From the NCBI GenBank assembly GCA_001595885.1, contig LSSH01000085.1, forward strand, positions 1 through 41,093: a stretch of DNA of 41,093 nucleotides, read 5' to 3'. Under the pieces are notes generated by a model. That model saw only the letters and a program-made list of their open reading frames with translations. It ran no database searches and was not told the DNA's origin. The translations under genes and the position numbers were made by a program. Positions 1-7,601 of the stretch are shown here, one piece after another. This stretch comes from Candidatus Proteinoplasmatales archaeon SG8-5. Lineage in GTDB: Archaea > Thermoplasmatota > Thermoplasmata > SG8-5. The stretch's first letter is position 1. The number at the start of each line of letters is the position of its first letter.

Positions 1-1335
1 GATCGCATCGGCCTGCTCGTAGGCATATGACGCACCCTCCAGGTCGCCCTGCCTCTCGAGGAGTTCTCCCCGGCGCACCCAGGCCTTGTCGAAGTAGGGG
101 TTGAGCATCAGCGCGTTGCCCAGAGCGTCCATAGCCTCGTCCGGCCTTCCCAGCCAGTCCAGCACGTTGGCCTTGGCGAGCCAGGAATGGTCGTAGTTAG
201 GATTGAGCTCCAGGGATTGCGCTATCAGCTCCAGGCCCTCCTCCAACTCTCCCGTCCGGGCCAGGGCGTAGCCCTTTGCATACAGGGCATAATCGAAGTC
301 CGGCTTGAACTCCAGGGCCTTGTCGTGATATTCGAGCGATTCTTCGTGGCGACCCATCTTGTCCAGGGCGTTGCCGATGTTGTTCCAGGCTATCTCATAG
401 TCGGGGCACACCTCGATGGCCCACTCGAAATAGGGGATGGATTCCTCGTAGTTGCCGAGGTTGTAGTAGGCGTTGCCGATGTTGTTCCACAGGACCTCGT
501 CGCCCTTGTCTATCTCCAGCGCGGCCTTGTAGCACTCGATCGCTTCCTGCAATCGACCGGCGTTGTGGAGCGCGTATCCCTTGTTGTACCACCCCTGCTT
601 GAACTTCGGGTGTATCTCCAGGGCTGCTTCGTAGCACTTCACCGCTTCGTCATGAACGCCCAGCATGAACAACGCGAGCCCCTTGTTGCTCCAGGCCTCG
701 AAATGGCCCGGCTCCCTCTCCAGCACCCTGTCGAAGTACCCGAGAGCCTCGTTGTACTCTTCCATCGCGTAAAGGACGTTGCCCATGCCGCAGACGGCGT
801 TGAGGTTCTCAGGCTCTATGTCGAGCAGCCGCCCGTATGTTTCCAGTGCTTCTTCCGAGTCGCCGAGGGCCTGCATGAGCCGCGCCCTGGCCAGCAGCGC
901 CTTGGGATCTTCCTGATGTTGGTGTCCGACCCTTTCCACCAGCTTGAGGGCCTCCTTCCTGCGGCCGACGGAGATCAGGGCGATGGCCTTGTCGTAGTAG
1001 GCCACGTAATATTCCGGCTCGACCTTGAGGACGCGGTCGTACAGCTTCAGGGCCGCCTCGACCTCTCCGAGGTAGGTCAGCGAATTGGCCTTGTTGTACA
1101 ATGCCAGGGTGTATGCGGGGTCGATCTTCAGGGCCGCGTCATACATCTCCACTGCCTCCCCGTGCCTGCCCAGCGCGTCGAGAGCCACCCCGTAGTTATT
1201 GATGATTACGGCGTGGTCCGGATTCTTCTCGAGTGCCCTCTTGTAGAACCTCAGCGAATCCTTGAAGCGACCGCAGTTGGACAGGAGATTGGCCTTCAGG
1301 AAATCCTCGTCCTCGGGGCCCGGTGAACCGGCCAT
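1..1335 (-). CDS. Tetratricopeptide-repeat protein (3' end cut by window edge)
   Basis: The minus strand is open from an ATG at 1335 to the left edge (445 codons, no stop). The translation is almost wholly TPR repeats of about 34 residues, roughly a dozen, with the usual W/Y..N.G.A....G....A...Y..AL pattern (for example WNNIGNAYYNLGNYEESI). TPR arrays are superhelical protein-binding scaffolds. No signal peptide, membrane segment or catalytic domain is visible, so it looks cytoplasmic and its partner is unknown. A GAGGTG ribosome site lies at 1347-1352. The gene follows the deacetylase gene by 30 bp on the same strand and is probably the last visible gene of the translin operon. The C-terminus is outside the window, so an added domain cannot be excluded. 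Confidence 0.9.
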   Translation of the reverse strand, partial: MAGSPGPEDEDFLKANLLSNCGRFKDSLRFYKRALEKNPDHAVIINNYGVALDALGRHGEAVEMYDAALKIDPAYTLALYNKANSLTYLGEVEAALKLYDRVLKVEPEYYVAYYDKAIALISVGRRKEALKLVERVGHQHQEDPKALLARARLMQALGDSEEALETYGRLLDIEPENLNAVCGMGNVLYAMEEYNEALGYFDRVLEREPGHFEAWSNKGLALFMLGVHDEAVKCYEAALEIHPKFKQGWYNKGYALHNAGRLQEAIECYKAALEIDKGDEVLWNNIGNAYYNLGNYEESIPYFEWAIEVCPDYEIAWNNIGNALDKMGRHEESLEYHDKALEFKPDFDYALYAKGYALARTGELEEGLELIAQSLELNPNYDHSWLAKANVLDWLGRPDEAMDALGNALMLNPYFDKAWVRRGELLERQGDLEGASYAYEQADAI

Positions 1336-1365
1336 ACACCCAAATACACCTCATAGGCTAAAAAC

Positions 1366-2457
1366 CTACGCAGTTTTGAAATCATAATAATCGCTGAGGA
1401 GCTCTTCCAGCTCCCTAAGTTTCTCTTCCAGGAGGGTCCTGGTCTTGACCTCCCGCATCATCGATGTGCTCAGGCCGTTCAGGCTGTCGTCGTAGGGCGG
1501 CTTCTCGCCAAGCAGCGAGAACACCATCATGTGCGCGAGGTTGACATTCTCCGTTGTGTTGTACCCTCCCTCGATTGCCACGCTGAGCTTGCCCTTGTTC
1601 AGCTCCTTCAGGCGCCGGACGAACTCGTAATATCCGTTCCCGGTCAGCTGCAGGTTGCACTGGGTATCGGTGTAGTGTGAGTCGAAGCCCACCAGGCACA
1701 TGGTGAAATCGGGCTTGTATTGCTCATGAATGGGTTTCACAAGCTTCTCGAGCACATACAGGTATTCCTCGTCTCCCGAGTTCTCGGGCAATTCCATGTT
1801 AACGTTGTAGCCGCGGCCCTTGCCCCGACCGATCTGGTGGATGAACCCGTCATGCGGATAGAAGTCGTGCGGGTCCCTGTGCATTGATAGGTTGAGGACG
1901 GTCGGGTCCTCGTAGAATATCCTCATCGTGCCGTTGCCTGCGTGGGCGTCGATGTCGACTATCATTATCCTCTCGGCCAGTCCCTCGTCCAGGAGGACGC
2001 TCGATGCGATGGCCGCGTTGTTGAAGATGCAGTAGCCGCCGAAGGAATCCGTGCTGGCATGATGGCCTGGCGGGCGAACCAGTGCAAACGAGGTGTCAGC
2101 CTCTCCGCATGCGACCAGTTGCGAGGCTTTTATGACAGCCCCTACAGCCGATATTGCAGCCTTGAACGTATTCGGGGCAAGATAGGTGCTGTCACCGAGG
2201 AAGCCGCCCCCCCTCTCGCAATAATTCTTAACGAAATTTATGTACCCCTCGTCGTGAACCGTTCTCAGCTGGTCCTCAGTGGCTGGCGGGAAATCGGTCA
2301 CGAGGGTGCAATCTGGCCTTTCGAAGAGCCGGAGACGCCCCTCGAGGAAGTTCATGATCCTGATGAGCCTCGTGGGATTCTCAGGGCTTGACACCTCGGA
2401 CTTATGGACGATGTGGTTGGTGTTGTGTACTATCGCGCATTTTTTGATATCGGACAT
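1366..2457 (-). CDS. Histone deacetylase-family (AcuC/AphA-like) Zn amidohydrolase
   Basis: A 363-residue protein with the arginase/deacetylase fold signatures of class I/II HDAC-like enzymes: RPPGHHA near residue 128 (the His-His catalytic pair), DIDAHAGNGT near 169 (Asp and His zinc ligands), GFDSHYTD near 259 (third Asp ligand) and EGGYN near 297 (transition-state Tyr). All key residues are present, so it should be an active Zn-dependent hydrolase. In archaea such proteins deacetylate polyamines, small acetyl-amides or lysines; the substrate cannot be told from sequence. It starts 9 bp after the translin stop and is followed by the TPR gene, implying one transcript. An acetyl-lysine substrate would be interesting but is only a guess. 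Confidence 0.9.
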   Translation of the reverse strand: MSDIKKCAIVHNTNHIVHKSEVSSPENPTRLIRIMNFLEGRLRLFERPDCTLVTDFPPATEDQLRTVHDEGYINFVKNYCERGGGFLGDSTYLAPNTFKAAISAVGAVIKASQLVACGEADTSFALVRPPGHHASTDSFGGYCIFNNAAIASSVLLDEGLAERIMIVDIDAHAGNGTMRIFYEDPTVLNLSMHRDPHDFYPHDGFIHQIGRGKGRGYNVNMELPENSGDEEYLYVLEKLVKPIHEQYKPDFTMCLVGFDSHYTDTQCNLQLTGNGYYEFVRRLKELNKGKLSVAIEGGYNTTENVNLAHMMVFSLLGEKPPYDDSLNGLSTSMMREVKTRTLLEEKLRELEELLSDYYDFKTA

Positions 2458-2466
2458 GTCAACATC

Positions 2467-3069
2467 TCAGTTCTTCAGGTTCTTCTCCAGCGAATGGGTG
2501 CGTATGGCCACCGCCACTTCGCCCCGTGTCTTCTCCAGCACGCCCCTGGCAACGTCCTGCTTCCTCTTGATGGCAACGAGGGAGTTCGGGTAGTGGAAGC
2601 CCATCAGGAACTCGTAGAGGGATTCCATGGTCTCGAGGTATTCTGACGCGTCCTCCACCTCTCCCCTCCTGATATTGTCGAGGGCCTGGCGCCTCACCTC
2701 GCCGATCAGGTCGCCGATCCCTAGCAGATAAGCCTCGGGGGTGACGTTCAGGTCCTTCGGCGACGGGAGCGGCTGCTTCGACAGGATGGCACTGAACACC
2801 CTGGCCTCGGTGTACTCCTGCATCGCTGTTTCCACGAAACCCGCGTGCTTGATATCTGGAAAATCACGGGTGATGCCCACGAGCTTCTGAAGGCCATCGG
2901 TGGCTTCTGCCAGCATGTCGTCCACGTCCTTGCCTTTGTGTAGATCCCGAACCGCACTGCCGCACAACCGCGTTATGCCGCGGGAAGCCTTGAGGGCCAC
3001 CTCCCTGACCTCGTCCTTCTCATCCAGCTCGCTCTCGATCTGAGCGGCTATCTCTCCCAATCGCTCCAT
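2467..3069 (-). CDS. Translin family RNA/DNA-binding protein
   Basis: A 200-residue all-helical protein resembling archaeal translin (COG2178). Supporting features are the basic N-terminal helices, the YLLGIGDLIGEVRR segment near residue 113 and the C-terminal stretch SLYEFLMGFHYPNSL, typical of the translin/TRAX core. Eukaryotic translin binds single-stranded nucleic acid and with TRAX forms the C3PO ribonuclease; archaeal homologues form similar octameric barrels. The TRAX-type acidic catalytic set is not obvious, so a binding rather than nuclease role is likelier. It is first in a minus-strand operon with the deacetylase and TPR genes. AT-rich sequence upstream (3085-3125) separates it from the divergent TlpA gene and probably holds both promoters. 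Confidence 0.85.
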   Translation of the reverse strand: MERLGEIAAQIESELDEKDEVREVALKASRGITRLCGSAVRDLHKGKDVDDMLAEATDGLQKLVGITRDFPDIKHAGFVETAMQEYTEARVFSAILSKQPLPSPKDLNVTPEAYLLGIGDLIGEVRRQALDNIRRGEVEDASEYLETMESLYEFLMGFHYPNSLVAIKRKQDVARGVLEKTRGEVAVAIRTHSLEKNLKN

Positions 3070-3177
3070 CAGACACTGGATGTATATGTGAGTTAATATT
3101 CTTTGCCATTGAAATGAAAAAAAATTTAAGGTAGGGAAAAGGTTAAAGTATCGTACAGGATAAATGAGGATGAGAGC

Positions 3178-3729
3178 ATGGAGAAACAGGGCATTGCCTT
3201 CATTGCCGCGATCGTTGGGCTCGTCGTCATCGTTTCAGGGCTGTCATACCTATACATTGGCTCGGGACAGACGGGTTATGAGAACGGCAACGGTGTGGAC
3301 GACCCGAACGAGGGGCTTCAGCTGGCTCCCGTCTTCACACTGCCTCAGGTGGGCGGAGGGAATGTCATGTTGGCCGATTACTCTGGCAAGGTCCTTGTGC
3401 TCGATTTCATGGCTACTTGGTGCGGTCCGTGCGTCACCGAGATAGGACATCTCAAGGAGATCGACCAGAAATACGGCAGCGATGTGGCCATCGTTTCCAT
3501 TGACGTCGATAGGGACGAGGACGATGCCATCCTCCAGCCGTTCATCGCCCAGCATGGGATCACCTGGCCCGTGCTCAGGGACACCGGAGGTGTTTCCGCG
3601 GCATCGGGATACAGCGCCAGCAGCATTCCGACGCTCGTCATCGTTAACCAGGACGGTTATATCAAGGACAGGTTCGTCGGTGTGACTTCGGCATCGACCC
3701 TTGAAAGCGTGATCGATTCGATTTTATAG
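3178..3729 (+). CDS. Membrane-anchored TlpA/ResA-like thioredoxin
   Basis: 183 residues. Residues 7-28 form a hydrophobic N-terminal anchor and residues 46-183 a thioredoxin fold with active site WCGPC (Cys82, Cys85) and a cis-Pro in SIPTLVIV. The TlpA/ResA-type pattern (LAPVFTLPQV, LDFMATWCGPC) fits an extracytoplasmic thiol-disulfide oxidoreductase, reducing or oxidising exported proteins or serving cytochrome maturation. The ATG at 3178 is chosen because GAGGATGAG lies just upstream and because the anchor begins there. A TATA-like AAATTTAAG stretch lies near 3122-3131. No cytochrome or Ccd gene lies beside it, so the substrate is unknown. Confidence 0.88.
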   Translation: MEKQGIAFIAAIVGLVVIVSGLSYLYIGSGQTGYENGNGVDDPNEGLQLAPVFTLPQVGGGNVMLADYSGKVLVLDFMATWCGPCVTEIGHLKEIDQKYGSDVAIVSIDVDRDEDDAILQPFIAQHGITWPVLRDTGGVSAASGYSASSIPTLVIVNQDGYIKDRFVGVTSASTLESVIDSIL

Positions 3730-3764
3730 AGAAAAGGCTTTTACCAGCAAGGGAATTTCACTGC

Positions 3765-4232
3765 GTGTACGTTCTAGACGCCACTGCACTGAGGACAGGA
3801 ATCGCCACCGACGGTTCACAGGAGTGGTTCACCACGCCTTCGGTACTCGAGGAGATCAGGCTGGGGAAGGTGGCCAGGGACCTGAGGATGCTGGAGGGCG
3901 TTCACCTGGTGGTCAAGGCCCCTAGGGAGGACTGCAGGGAGCGTATCCTGGAGGCCTCCGCGGTCACTGGGGATGATGAAAGGCTCTCGGTCACGGACAT
4001 CGATGTCCTGGCCCTGGCCTTGGAAATGAGCGCCACCGTGCTGTCTGACGATTATTCGATCCAGAACGTGGCCAAGAGACTGGGCTTGGAATATGCAGGC
4101 ACTGCGGAACCGGGCATCAGAGAGGTGTTCGACTGGACCTACAGGTGCACTGGCTGCGGACGCTTTTACGATGAGAGCTCAGGCTCATGCGAGATATGCG
4201 GTTCTGACCTCAAAATGGTCAGGAAGCGGTGA
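3765..4232 (+). CDS. nob1: rRNA maturation endonuclease Nob1 (PIN + zinc ribbon)
   Basis: A 155-residue protein with an N-terminal PIN domain (Asp5 in YVLDATAL, acidic residues at 78-80 and 95-96) and a C-terminal zinc ribbon (Cys128, Cys131, Cys142, Cys145). This is the architecture and size of archaeal Nob1, which cuts the 3' end of the small-subunit rRNA precursor. The start is GTG: GTG TAC GTT CTA gives the conserved MYVLD N-terminus. No ribosome site precedes it, and TTTTATA at about 3721-3727 suggests a transcript starting close to the GTG, so it may be leaderless. The stop directly abuts the convergent gene at 4233 with no intergenic space. Confidence 0.9.
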   Translation: MYVLDATALRTGIATDGSQEWFTTPSVLEEIRLGKVARDLRMLEGVHLVVKAPREDCRERILEASAVTGDDERLSVTDIDVLALALEMSATVLSDDYSIQNVAKRLGLEYAGTAEPGIREVFDWTYRCTGCGRFYDESSGSCEICGSDLKMVRKR

Positions 4233-4661
4233 TCACTCCTCTTCCTCTTCCTGAATGCGCCAGACGCCTTCTGGTATCTCTTCGTATATGGAGCGTATGT
4301 CCTCGTCCTGCTCGTCGTCGTAGGCCCCGCCCTTACCTGCCAGGTGCAATATCTTCTCCTTCTTGAACAGCCAGTAATGGATGCGCCACTCCCTTCCGTC
4401 GTAGAGTGTCGTCTCCTCCCTTTCGGTCGTCAGGAGGCCCGAGTCCTCGAGCATGTAGAACGCGTCCCTGTCCTCGGGCTCCAGGATGTTGTCGATAATC
4501 CTCTCGCTGTATCCGAAAAAGTTCATAACGTGCTGGGCCATCTGCCTGGCCTCGTCTTCGGGCATGCCCTTCCTGTCGATGCTGTTCCTGATAGCCTTCG
4601 TCAGGTCATTTACCGTGAGCGTTACAAATTCGCCTTGCTTCGTTTTCGTCATCAACGCCAT
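4233..4661 (-). CDS. Conserved hypothetical, acidic C-terminus, possible winged-helix fold
   Basis: A family I cannot name with confidence. The frame is open from 4715, but the ATG at 4661 (MALMTKTKQGEF) is preferred: the minus-strand TATA box at about 4719-4726 would place transcription start near 4697, downstream of the 4715 ATG, and AAGGCGATC precedes 4661. The 142-residue product is helical at the N-terminus, has a region (residues 70-105) that could be a small helix plus beta wing (DSGLLTTE...WRIHYWLFKK), and ends in Asp/Glu-rich sequence. It shares a divergent promoter with the Orc1/Cdc6 gene and is convergent with Nob1. A regulatory or chromatin role is a guess only. Confidence 0.6.
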   Translation of the reverse strand: MALMTKTKQGEFVTLTVNDLTKAIRNSIDRKGMPEDEARQMAQHVMNFFGYSERIIDNILEPEDRDAFYMLEDSGLLTTEREETTLYDGREWRIHYWLFKKEKILHLAGKGGAYDDEQDEDIRSIYEEIPEGVWRIQEEEEE

Positions 4662-4702
4662 TTGATCGCCTTTTGTTTTGTGCCCACGCTCCGTGCTATG
4701 AC

Positions 4703-4727
4703 AACTAGTTTTCATACGTATAAATAA
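4703..4727. promoter_or_regulatory. Divergent TATA region between 4661 gene and cdc6, with two palindromes
   Basis: GTATAAATA at 4718-4726 can serve the plus-strand gene (start near 4745-4750), and the same AT block reads TTATTTATAC on the minus strand for the gene at 4661. Two perfect 8-bp palindromes, AACTAGTT (4703-4710) and ATACGTAT (4714-4721), sit on or next to it and could be operator half-sites. No clear origin recognition box or long dyad was seen. Confidence 0.5.
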
Positions 4728-4784
4728 CTTTCGTCATTTGGGTTGTGCAAAAGGGTTATCATTGCCTTCGTTGATGCGGGGTTG

Positions 4785-5954
4785 ATGACGGGGTTTGAGG
4801 AAGTTCCACAGCGGATAATTTCTGACTATTCCAAACTTGAGTTCGATTACGTGCCAGATACACTGGTCCACAGGGACGCGCAGATGAAACAGCTGACCTC
4901 GATCTTCTCCCCGGTCGTGGACGCCAATAGGAGCCAGAAAGTGTTCCTGACCGGTGGTGTCGGTTCGGGCAAATCCGCGCTCTCGAAGCGCTTTTGCCTC
5001 GATTTCAGGGACTGGGGCCGCGGCAAGGGTAAGAACATCGAGTTCGTTATTGTCAATTGCAGGTCCAGGAACACGCCCTCGGGCGTGCTCTTGAAGATAC
5101 TGGACAGGTTCCAACCAAACTTCCCGGACCGGGGATTCTCGACGACGGAGATGCTGGAGATTCTCCGAAAGCAGATCACCAGGGACAATGTATTCCTCGT
5201 TATCGTGCTGGACGAGGTCGACGTGCTGATAAAGAAATCAGGCTCCGACCTGCTTTACAGCCTGTCAAGATTTGACGATGAGAAGGTTTCAGAGCATAGG
5301 CACAGCCTATCCTTGATCCTGATATCCCAGCGGCAGATACACGATTTCCTGGACGCTGCCACGATATCGACCATCAAGCGGTCCAACCAGATCAGGTTCG
5401 ACAGGTATTCGAAGGATGAGCTCGGGGACATCGTGGGCCAGAGGGTGGACCTCGCCTTCTTTCCCGGAACCGTGGAGGATGACATCGTCGGTTTCATAGC
5501 CGGGATCGCGGCCGAGTTCGGCGATGCCAGATTTGCCATCGAGCTGTTGGAGAACTCGGGACGGATAGCCAATGAGGAGGGCGCGGAGCAGGTGATGCCG
5601 GAGCACGTGCGCACCGCGAAGGCGATGACATATTCGGTGGTGACGGAGAGCAAGATCGAGCCCCTTGAGAAGCACATGAAGCTCACCCTCCTCGCCGTTT
5701 CAAGGATAATCAGGAAGAAGACGAACGTTTCCACAGGTGAGGCAGAGGAGGCCTACGCACTCGTATGCGAGGAGTTCGGAGAGGAACCGAGGGCGCACAC
5801 GCGGTTCTGGGAGTACCTCAACTACCTGGGTGACGTGGGTCTCCTTGGCCTGAGCGCGTCCGGGAAGGGCAGGGTGGGAAAGACCACTTTGATCACTCTG
5901 CCAGACATCCCGGCAGGTATACTGGAGGAGAAGGTCCTTTCCCTATTGAAGTGA
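4785..5954 (+). CDS. cdc6: Orc1/Cdc6-type AAA+ replication initiator
   Basis: 389 residues from the ATG at 4785. An AAA+ core with Walker A GGVGSGKS (residues 57-64), Walker B VLDEVD (141-146) and sensor regions is followed from about residue 300 by a winged helix. This is the Orc1/Cdc6 architecture; the family loads MCM at origins, and some paralogues regulate instead. A TTG at 4743 would add 14 residues, but the conserved DYVPDTLVHRDAQ N-terminus lies after 4785. Walker A and B are intact. Archaeal cdc6 genes often sit beside origins, but no origin recognition repeats or long AT-rich tract were found, so this may be an orphan paralogue. The next gene starts 6 bp after the stop. Confidence 0.85.
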   Translation: MTGFEEVPQRIISDYSKLEFDYVPDTLVHRDAQMKQLTSIFSPVVDANRSQKVFLTGGVGSGKSALSKRFCLDFRDWGRGKGKNIEFVIVNCRSRNTPSGVLLKILDRFQPNFPDRGFSTTEMLEILRKQITRDNVFLVIVLDEVDVLIKKSGSDLLYSLSRFDDEKVSEHRHSLSLILISQRQIHDFLDAATISTIKRSNQIRFDRYSKDELGDIVGQRVDLAFFPGTVEDDIVGFIAGIAAEFGDARFAIELLENSGRIANEEGAEQVMPEHVRTAKAMTYSVVTESKIEPLEKHMKLTLLAVSRIIRKKTNVSTGEAEEAYALVCEEFGEEPRAHTRFWEYLNYLGDVGLLGLSASGKGRVGKTTLITLPDIPAGILEEKVLSLLK

Positions 5955-5960
5955 GGCCTT

Positions 5961-6662
5961 ATGTTGGACAACAAAAAACTCCTCATATTGCTGGTGACCG
6001 TCGCCCTGGTGGGCGTGCTCTCCTTGTTTCTGTATTCGAGCACCATCAAACCCACGGAGATGGCCATCAGCGGTATTGACGAGGGCATGGTCGGCAAGAT
6101 GGTGAAGACCTCAGGTACCGTCACCTACGCGAGGACTTTGGGCGACGGTTCCTTGTCCCTCATGCTGACCGAAATGCTTGCTGACTCTGGCATACGCGTC
6201 TATATTCCTTCCAGGGTGTCGGAGGACCTGACCGGCGTGATAATAACGCCGGGGGTCGAAATCGAGGTGGTCGGTGAGGTCGAGTTGTACGCCGATGAGG
6301 TCGAGATCTCGGTGACATCCGCTGAAGGCGTGACCGTTCTCTCTGGGTCCGTGAGTCCCGACTACGAGCTCTGGCAGGTCTTGGAATCGGTAGAGGTCCT
6401 CGAGCACATGAACCTGACCACTGAGGGAATAGCCTATGACGTCGACGTGATCGAGTCCTCTGGCAACCTCATCGGCACCAGCTTCGTGATTACCTCCAGG
6501 CATCAGAATGCCTCATACAGTCTCGACTGCATGTACTTTGATGCGGATCTGAGTCCCGCCATCGAGGATGGGGACCTGGTCAAGGTCACGGGTGTGCTCG
6601 AATTCTACATGAACAAGGGTTGCTGGCAATTGATCCTCAATGACATTGAGGTTGAGGATTAG
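5961..6662 (+). CDS. Membrane-anchored tandem OB-fold-like exported protein
   Basis: 233 residues. Residues 7-26 are a hydrophobic signal anchor (KKLLILLVTVALVGVLSLFL). The rest is outside the membrane and beta-rich. Two similar segments (about 35-130 and 135-232) each read like an OB fold: a GKMVKTSGTV-type first strand, an IRVYIP strand and an IEVVGEVELY strand, then GNLIGTSFVITS, LVKVTGVLEFY and WQLILNDIEV. Such domains occur in exported archaeal proteins of unknown role and resemble CcmE or tRNA-anti type OB folds only in fold. No Cys or His ligand set is visible. It starts 6 bp after cdc6 and may be co-transcribed. Function unknown. Confidence 0.75.
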   Translation: MLDNKKLLILLVTVALVGVLSLFLYSSTIKPTEMAISGIDEGMVGKMVKTSGTVTYARTLGDGSLSLMLTEMLADSGIRVYIPSRVSEDLTGVIITPGVEIEVVGEVELYADEVEISVTSAEGVTVLSGSVSPDYELWQVLESVEVLEHMNLTTEGIAYDVDVIESSGNLIGTSFVITSRHQNASYSLDCMYFDADLSPAIEDGDLVKVTGVLEFYMNKGCWQLILNDIEVED

Positions 6663-6668
6663 AACAAA

Positions 6669-6676
6669 ACTTATTA
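6669..6676 (+). promoter_or_regulatory. TATA-like element for the 6700 gene
   Basis: CTTATTAA about 25-30 bp upstream of the ATG at 6700, with no ribosome site in between, predicts a leaderless transcript of the candidate toxin gene. The element directly follows the stop of the preceding gene. Confidence 0.4.
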
Positions 6677-6699
6677 ACCGACTCAAACTTCTACAACCG

Positions 6700-7002
6700 A
6701 TGAGGATATTAAAGCAGAAGGTGTGGGTACATAAGAACGAGGTCGTCGAGAGCCTTACGGTGACCGAGGGAGGTAAAGTGAAGTTCTACAGCCACACCTA
6801 TATGGTCAAGGAAGGGGGAAGAGGCTGGGTGCCTTACGTGAAATGGGACAACTGGGACAGGCAGCCGCACGTCGACAAGTATGACAGCAGCGGGGCGCTG
6901 GTCGAGCAGAAGCACTGCCCGGAGAAATCGGCTGAGGAGGCTATCAAACTGGTTAAGATATTCAGGAAGAACCTGATGACGATGGACATCTCGCAGTTGT
7001 GA
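6700..7002 (+). CDS. Small protein, candidate TumE-like toxin of a toxin-antitoxin pair
   Basis: The ATG at 6700 (MRILKQKVW) is preferred over an upstream in-frame ATG at 6640 that lies inside the previous gene, because a TATA-like element lies about 27 bp before it. The 100-residue protein is a compact alpha/beta sequence with strands ending in YVKWDNWDRQPHVDKYD, followed by a C-terminal helix (SAEEAIKLVKIFRKN). The RWDN..PH..KYD-like centre and size recall the TumE/DUF6516-type toxins and related small families that occur beside HVO_A0114-type regulators, and such a regulator follows 10 bp downstream. Toxicity and the family assignment are inference; it could be an unrelated small protein. 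Confidence 0.5.
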   Translation: MRILKQKVWVHKNEVVESLTVTEGGKVKFYSHTYMVKEGGRGWVPYVKWDNWDRQPHVDKYDSSGALVEQKHCPEKSAEEAIKLVKIFRKNLMTMDISQL

Positions 7003-7012
7003 TGGTGTATGT

Positions 7013-7453
7013 ATGAAAATTAAAATTATCAAAAAGATCAACCAACAGGAAAAGAAGAATATCATAGAATCATGGAAGAAGAGGTACGGTTCAATGTCAT
7101 CTCTGCAACACAAGGTCGGCCTGTCAAAATGCTCATCGCCCGAGGATGTTAACACCTATATAACGTGGAAATACCTCGCATCGGGAGCTGAGATGGAGGA
7201 AACGGTAACCTTCGTGAATGCCGACATCTTCGACGTCTTTTCCCCTAAAAGGGGCGAGATACTCGAGTACTTGGCCAACAACGAGGTTTCCTCGATCCGC
7301 GAGTTAGCGACCAAGCTCAGGCGTAATTATAAGAACGTGTACGATGACCTGAAAGCGCTGAATAAGTTCGAGTTGGTCGAGCTCAGGGTGGTGGGCCGAG
7401 CCCTAAAACCCTGTTCTTCCGCCTCTGCCGTAGAGGTGATATTGGAAGAATGA
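7013..7453 (+). CDS. HVO_A0114/MarR-like winged-helix regulator, candidate antitoxin
   Basis: 146 residues. A Lys/Ile-rich N-terminus is followed from about residue 80 by a clear winged helix: SPKRGEILEYLANNEVSSI, then RELATKLRRNYKNVYDDL as recognition helix and LVELRVVGRALKP as wing. This is the pattern of HVO_A0114-family archaeal regulators, several of which are antitoxins of TumE-type toxins. The ATG at 7013 follows the upstream stop by 10 bp, so the two genes form a bicistron in the toxin-antitoxin order. The first 30 codons are noticeably more AT-rich than the surroundings, a possible sign of transfer. It probably autoregulates its operon. Confidence 0.7.
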   Translation: MKIKIIKKINQQEKKNIIESWKKRYGSMSSLQHKVGLSKCSSPEDVNTYITWKYLASGAEMEETVTFVNADIFDVFSPKRGEILEYLANNEVSSIRELATKLRRNYKNVYDDLKALNKFELVELRVVGRALKPCSSASAVEVILEE

Positions 7454-7517
7454 TTACCTTTTATACCATAATAACTGATGTAACATACTGGCTTCGTAGT
7501 TTACTTTTTATACCATA
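7454..7517. repeat. 17-bp direct repeat, two copies 47 bp apart
   Basis: TTACCTTTTATACCATA at 7454-7470 and TTACTTTTTATACCATA at 7501-7517 match at 16 of 17 positions. They begin immediately after the winged-helix gene stop and lie about 85-150 bp upstream of the KaiC-operon start. Paired operators, recombination scars or duplicated TATA-type elements are all possible. Confidence 0.7.
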
Positions 7518-7554
7518 TAGTTTTGAAAGGCCCAAAAAGCGCTTAATTCTGCGA

Positions 7555-7568
7555 AATTTATTTAAATA
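7555..7568 (+). promoter_or_regulatory. TATA box of the KaiC-centred operon
   Basis: AATTTATTTAAATA lies about 34-47 bp upstream of the ATG at 7602 and is the strongest TATA-like sequence in the 148-bp gap. Transcription would start near 7585-7592, leaving a short leader containing AAGGAAAGG. The seven downstream genes are closely spaced, so this is probably the main promoter of 7602-14820. Confidence 0.55.
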
Positions 7569-7601
7569 GGTACAGTATTTACTTGTTTAGAAGGAAAGGG
7601 C

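Noticed and set aside
187..1326. 379-codon plus-strand open frame
   Set aside because: It is the antisense shadow of the TPR gene; the minus frame gives regular TPR repeats, the plus frame gives low-complexity Val/Leu/Gln sequence with no family match.
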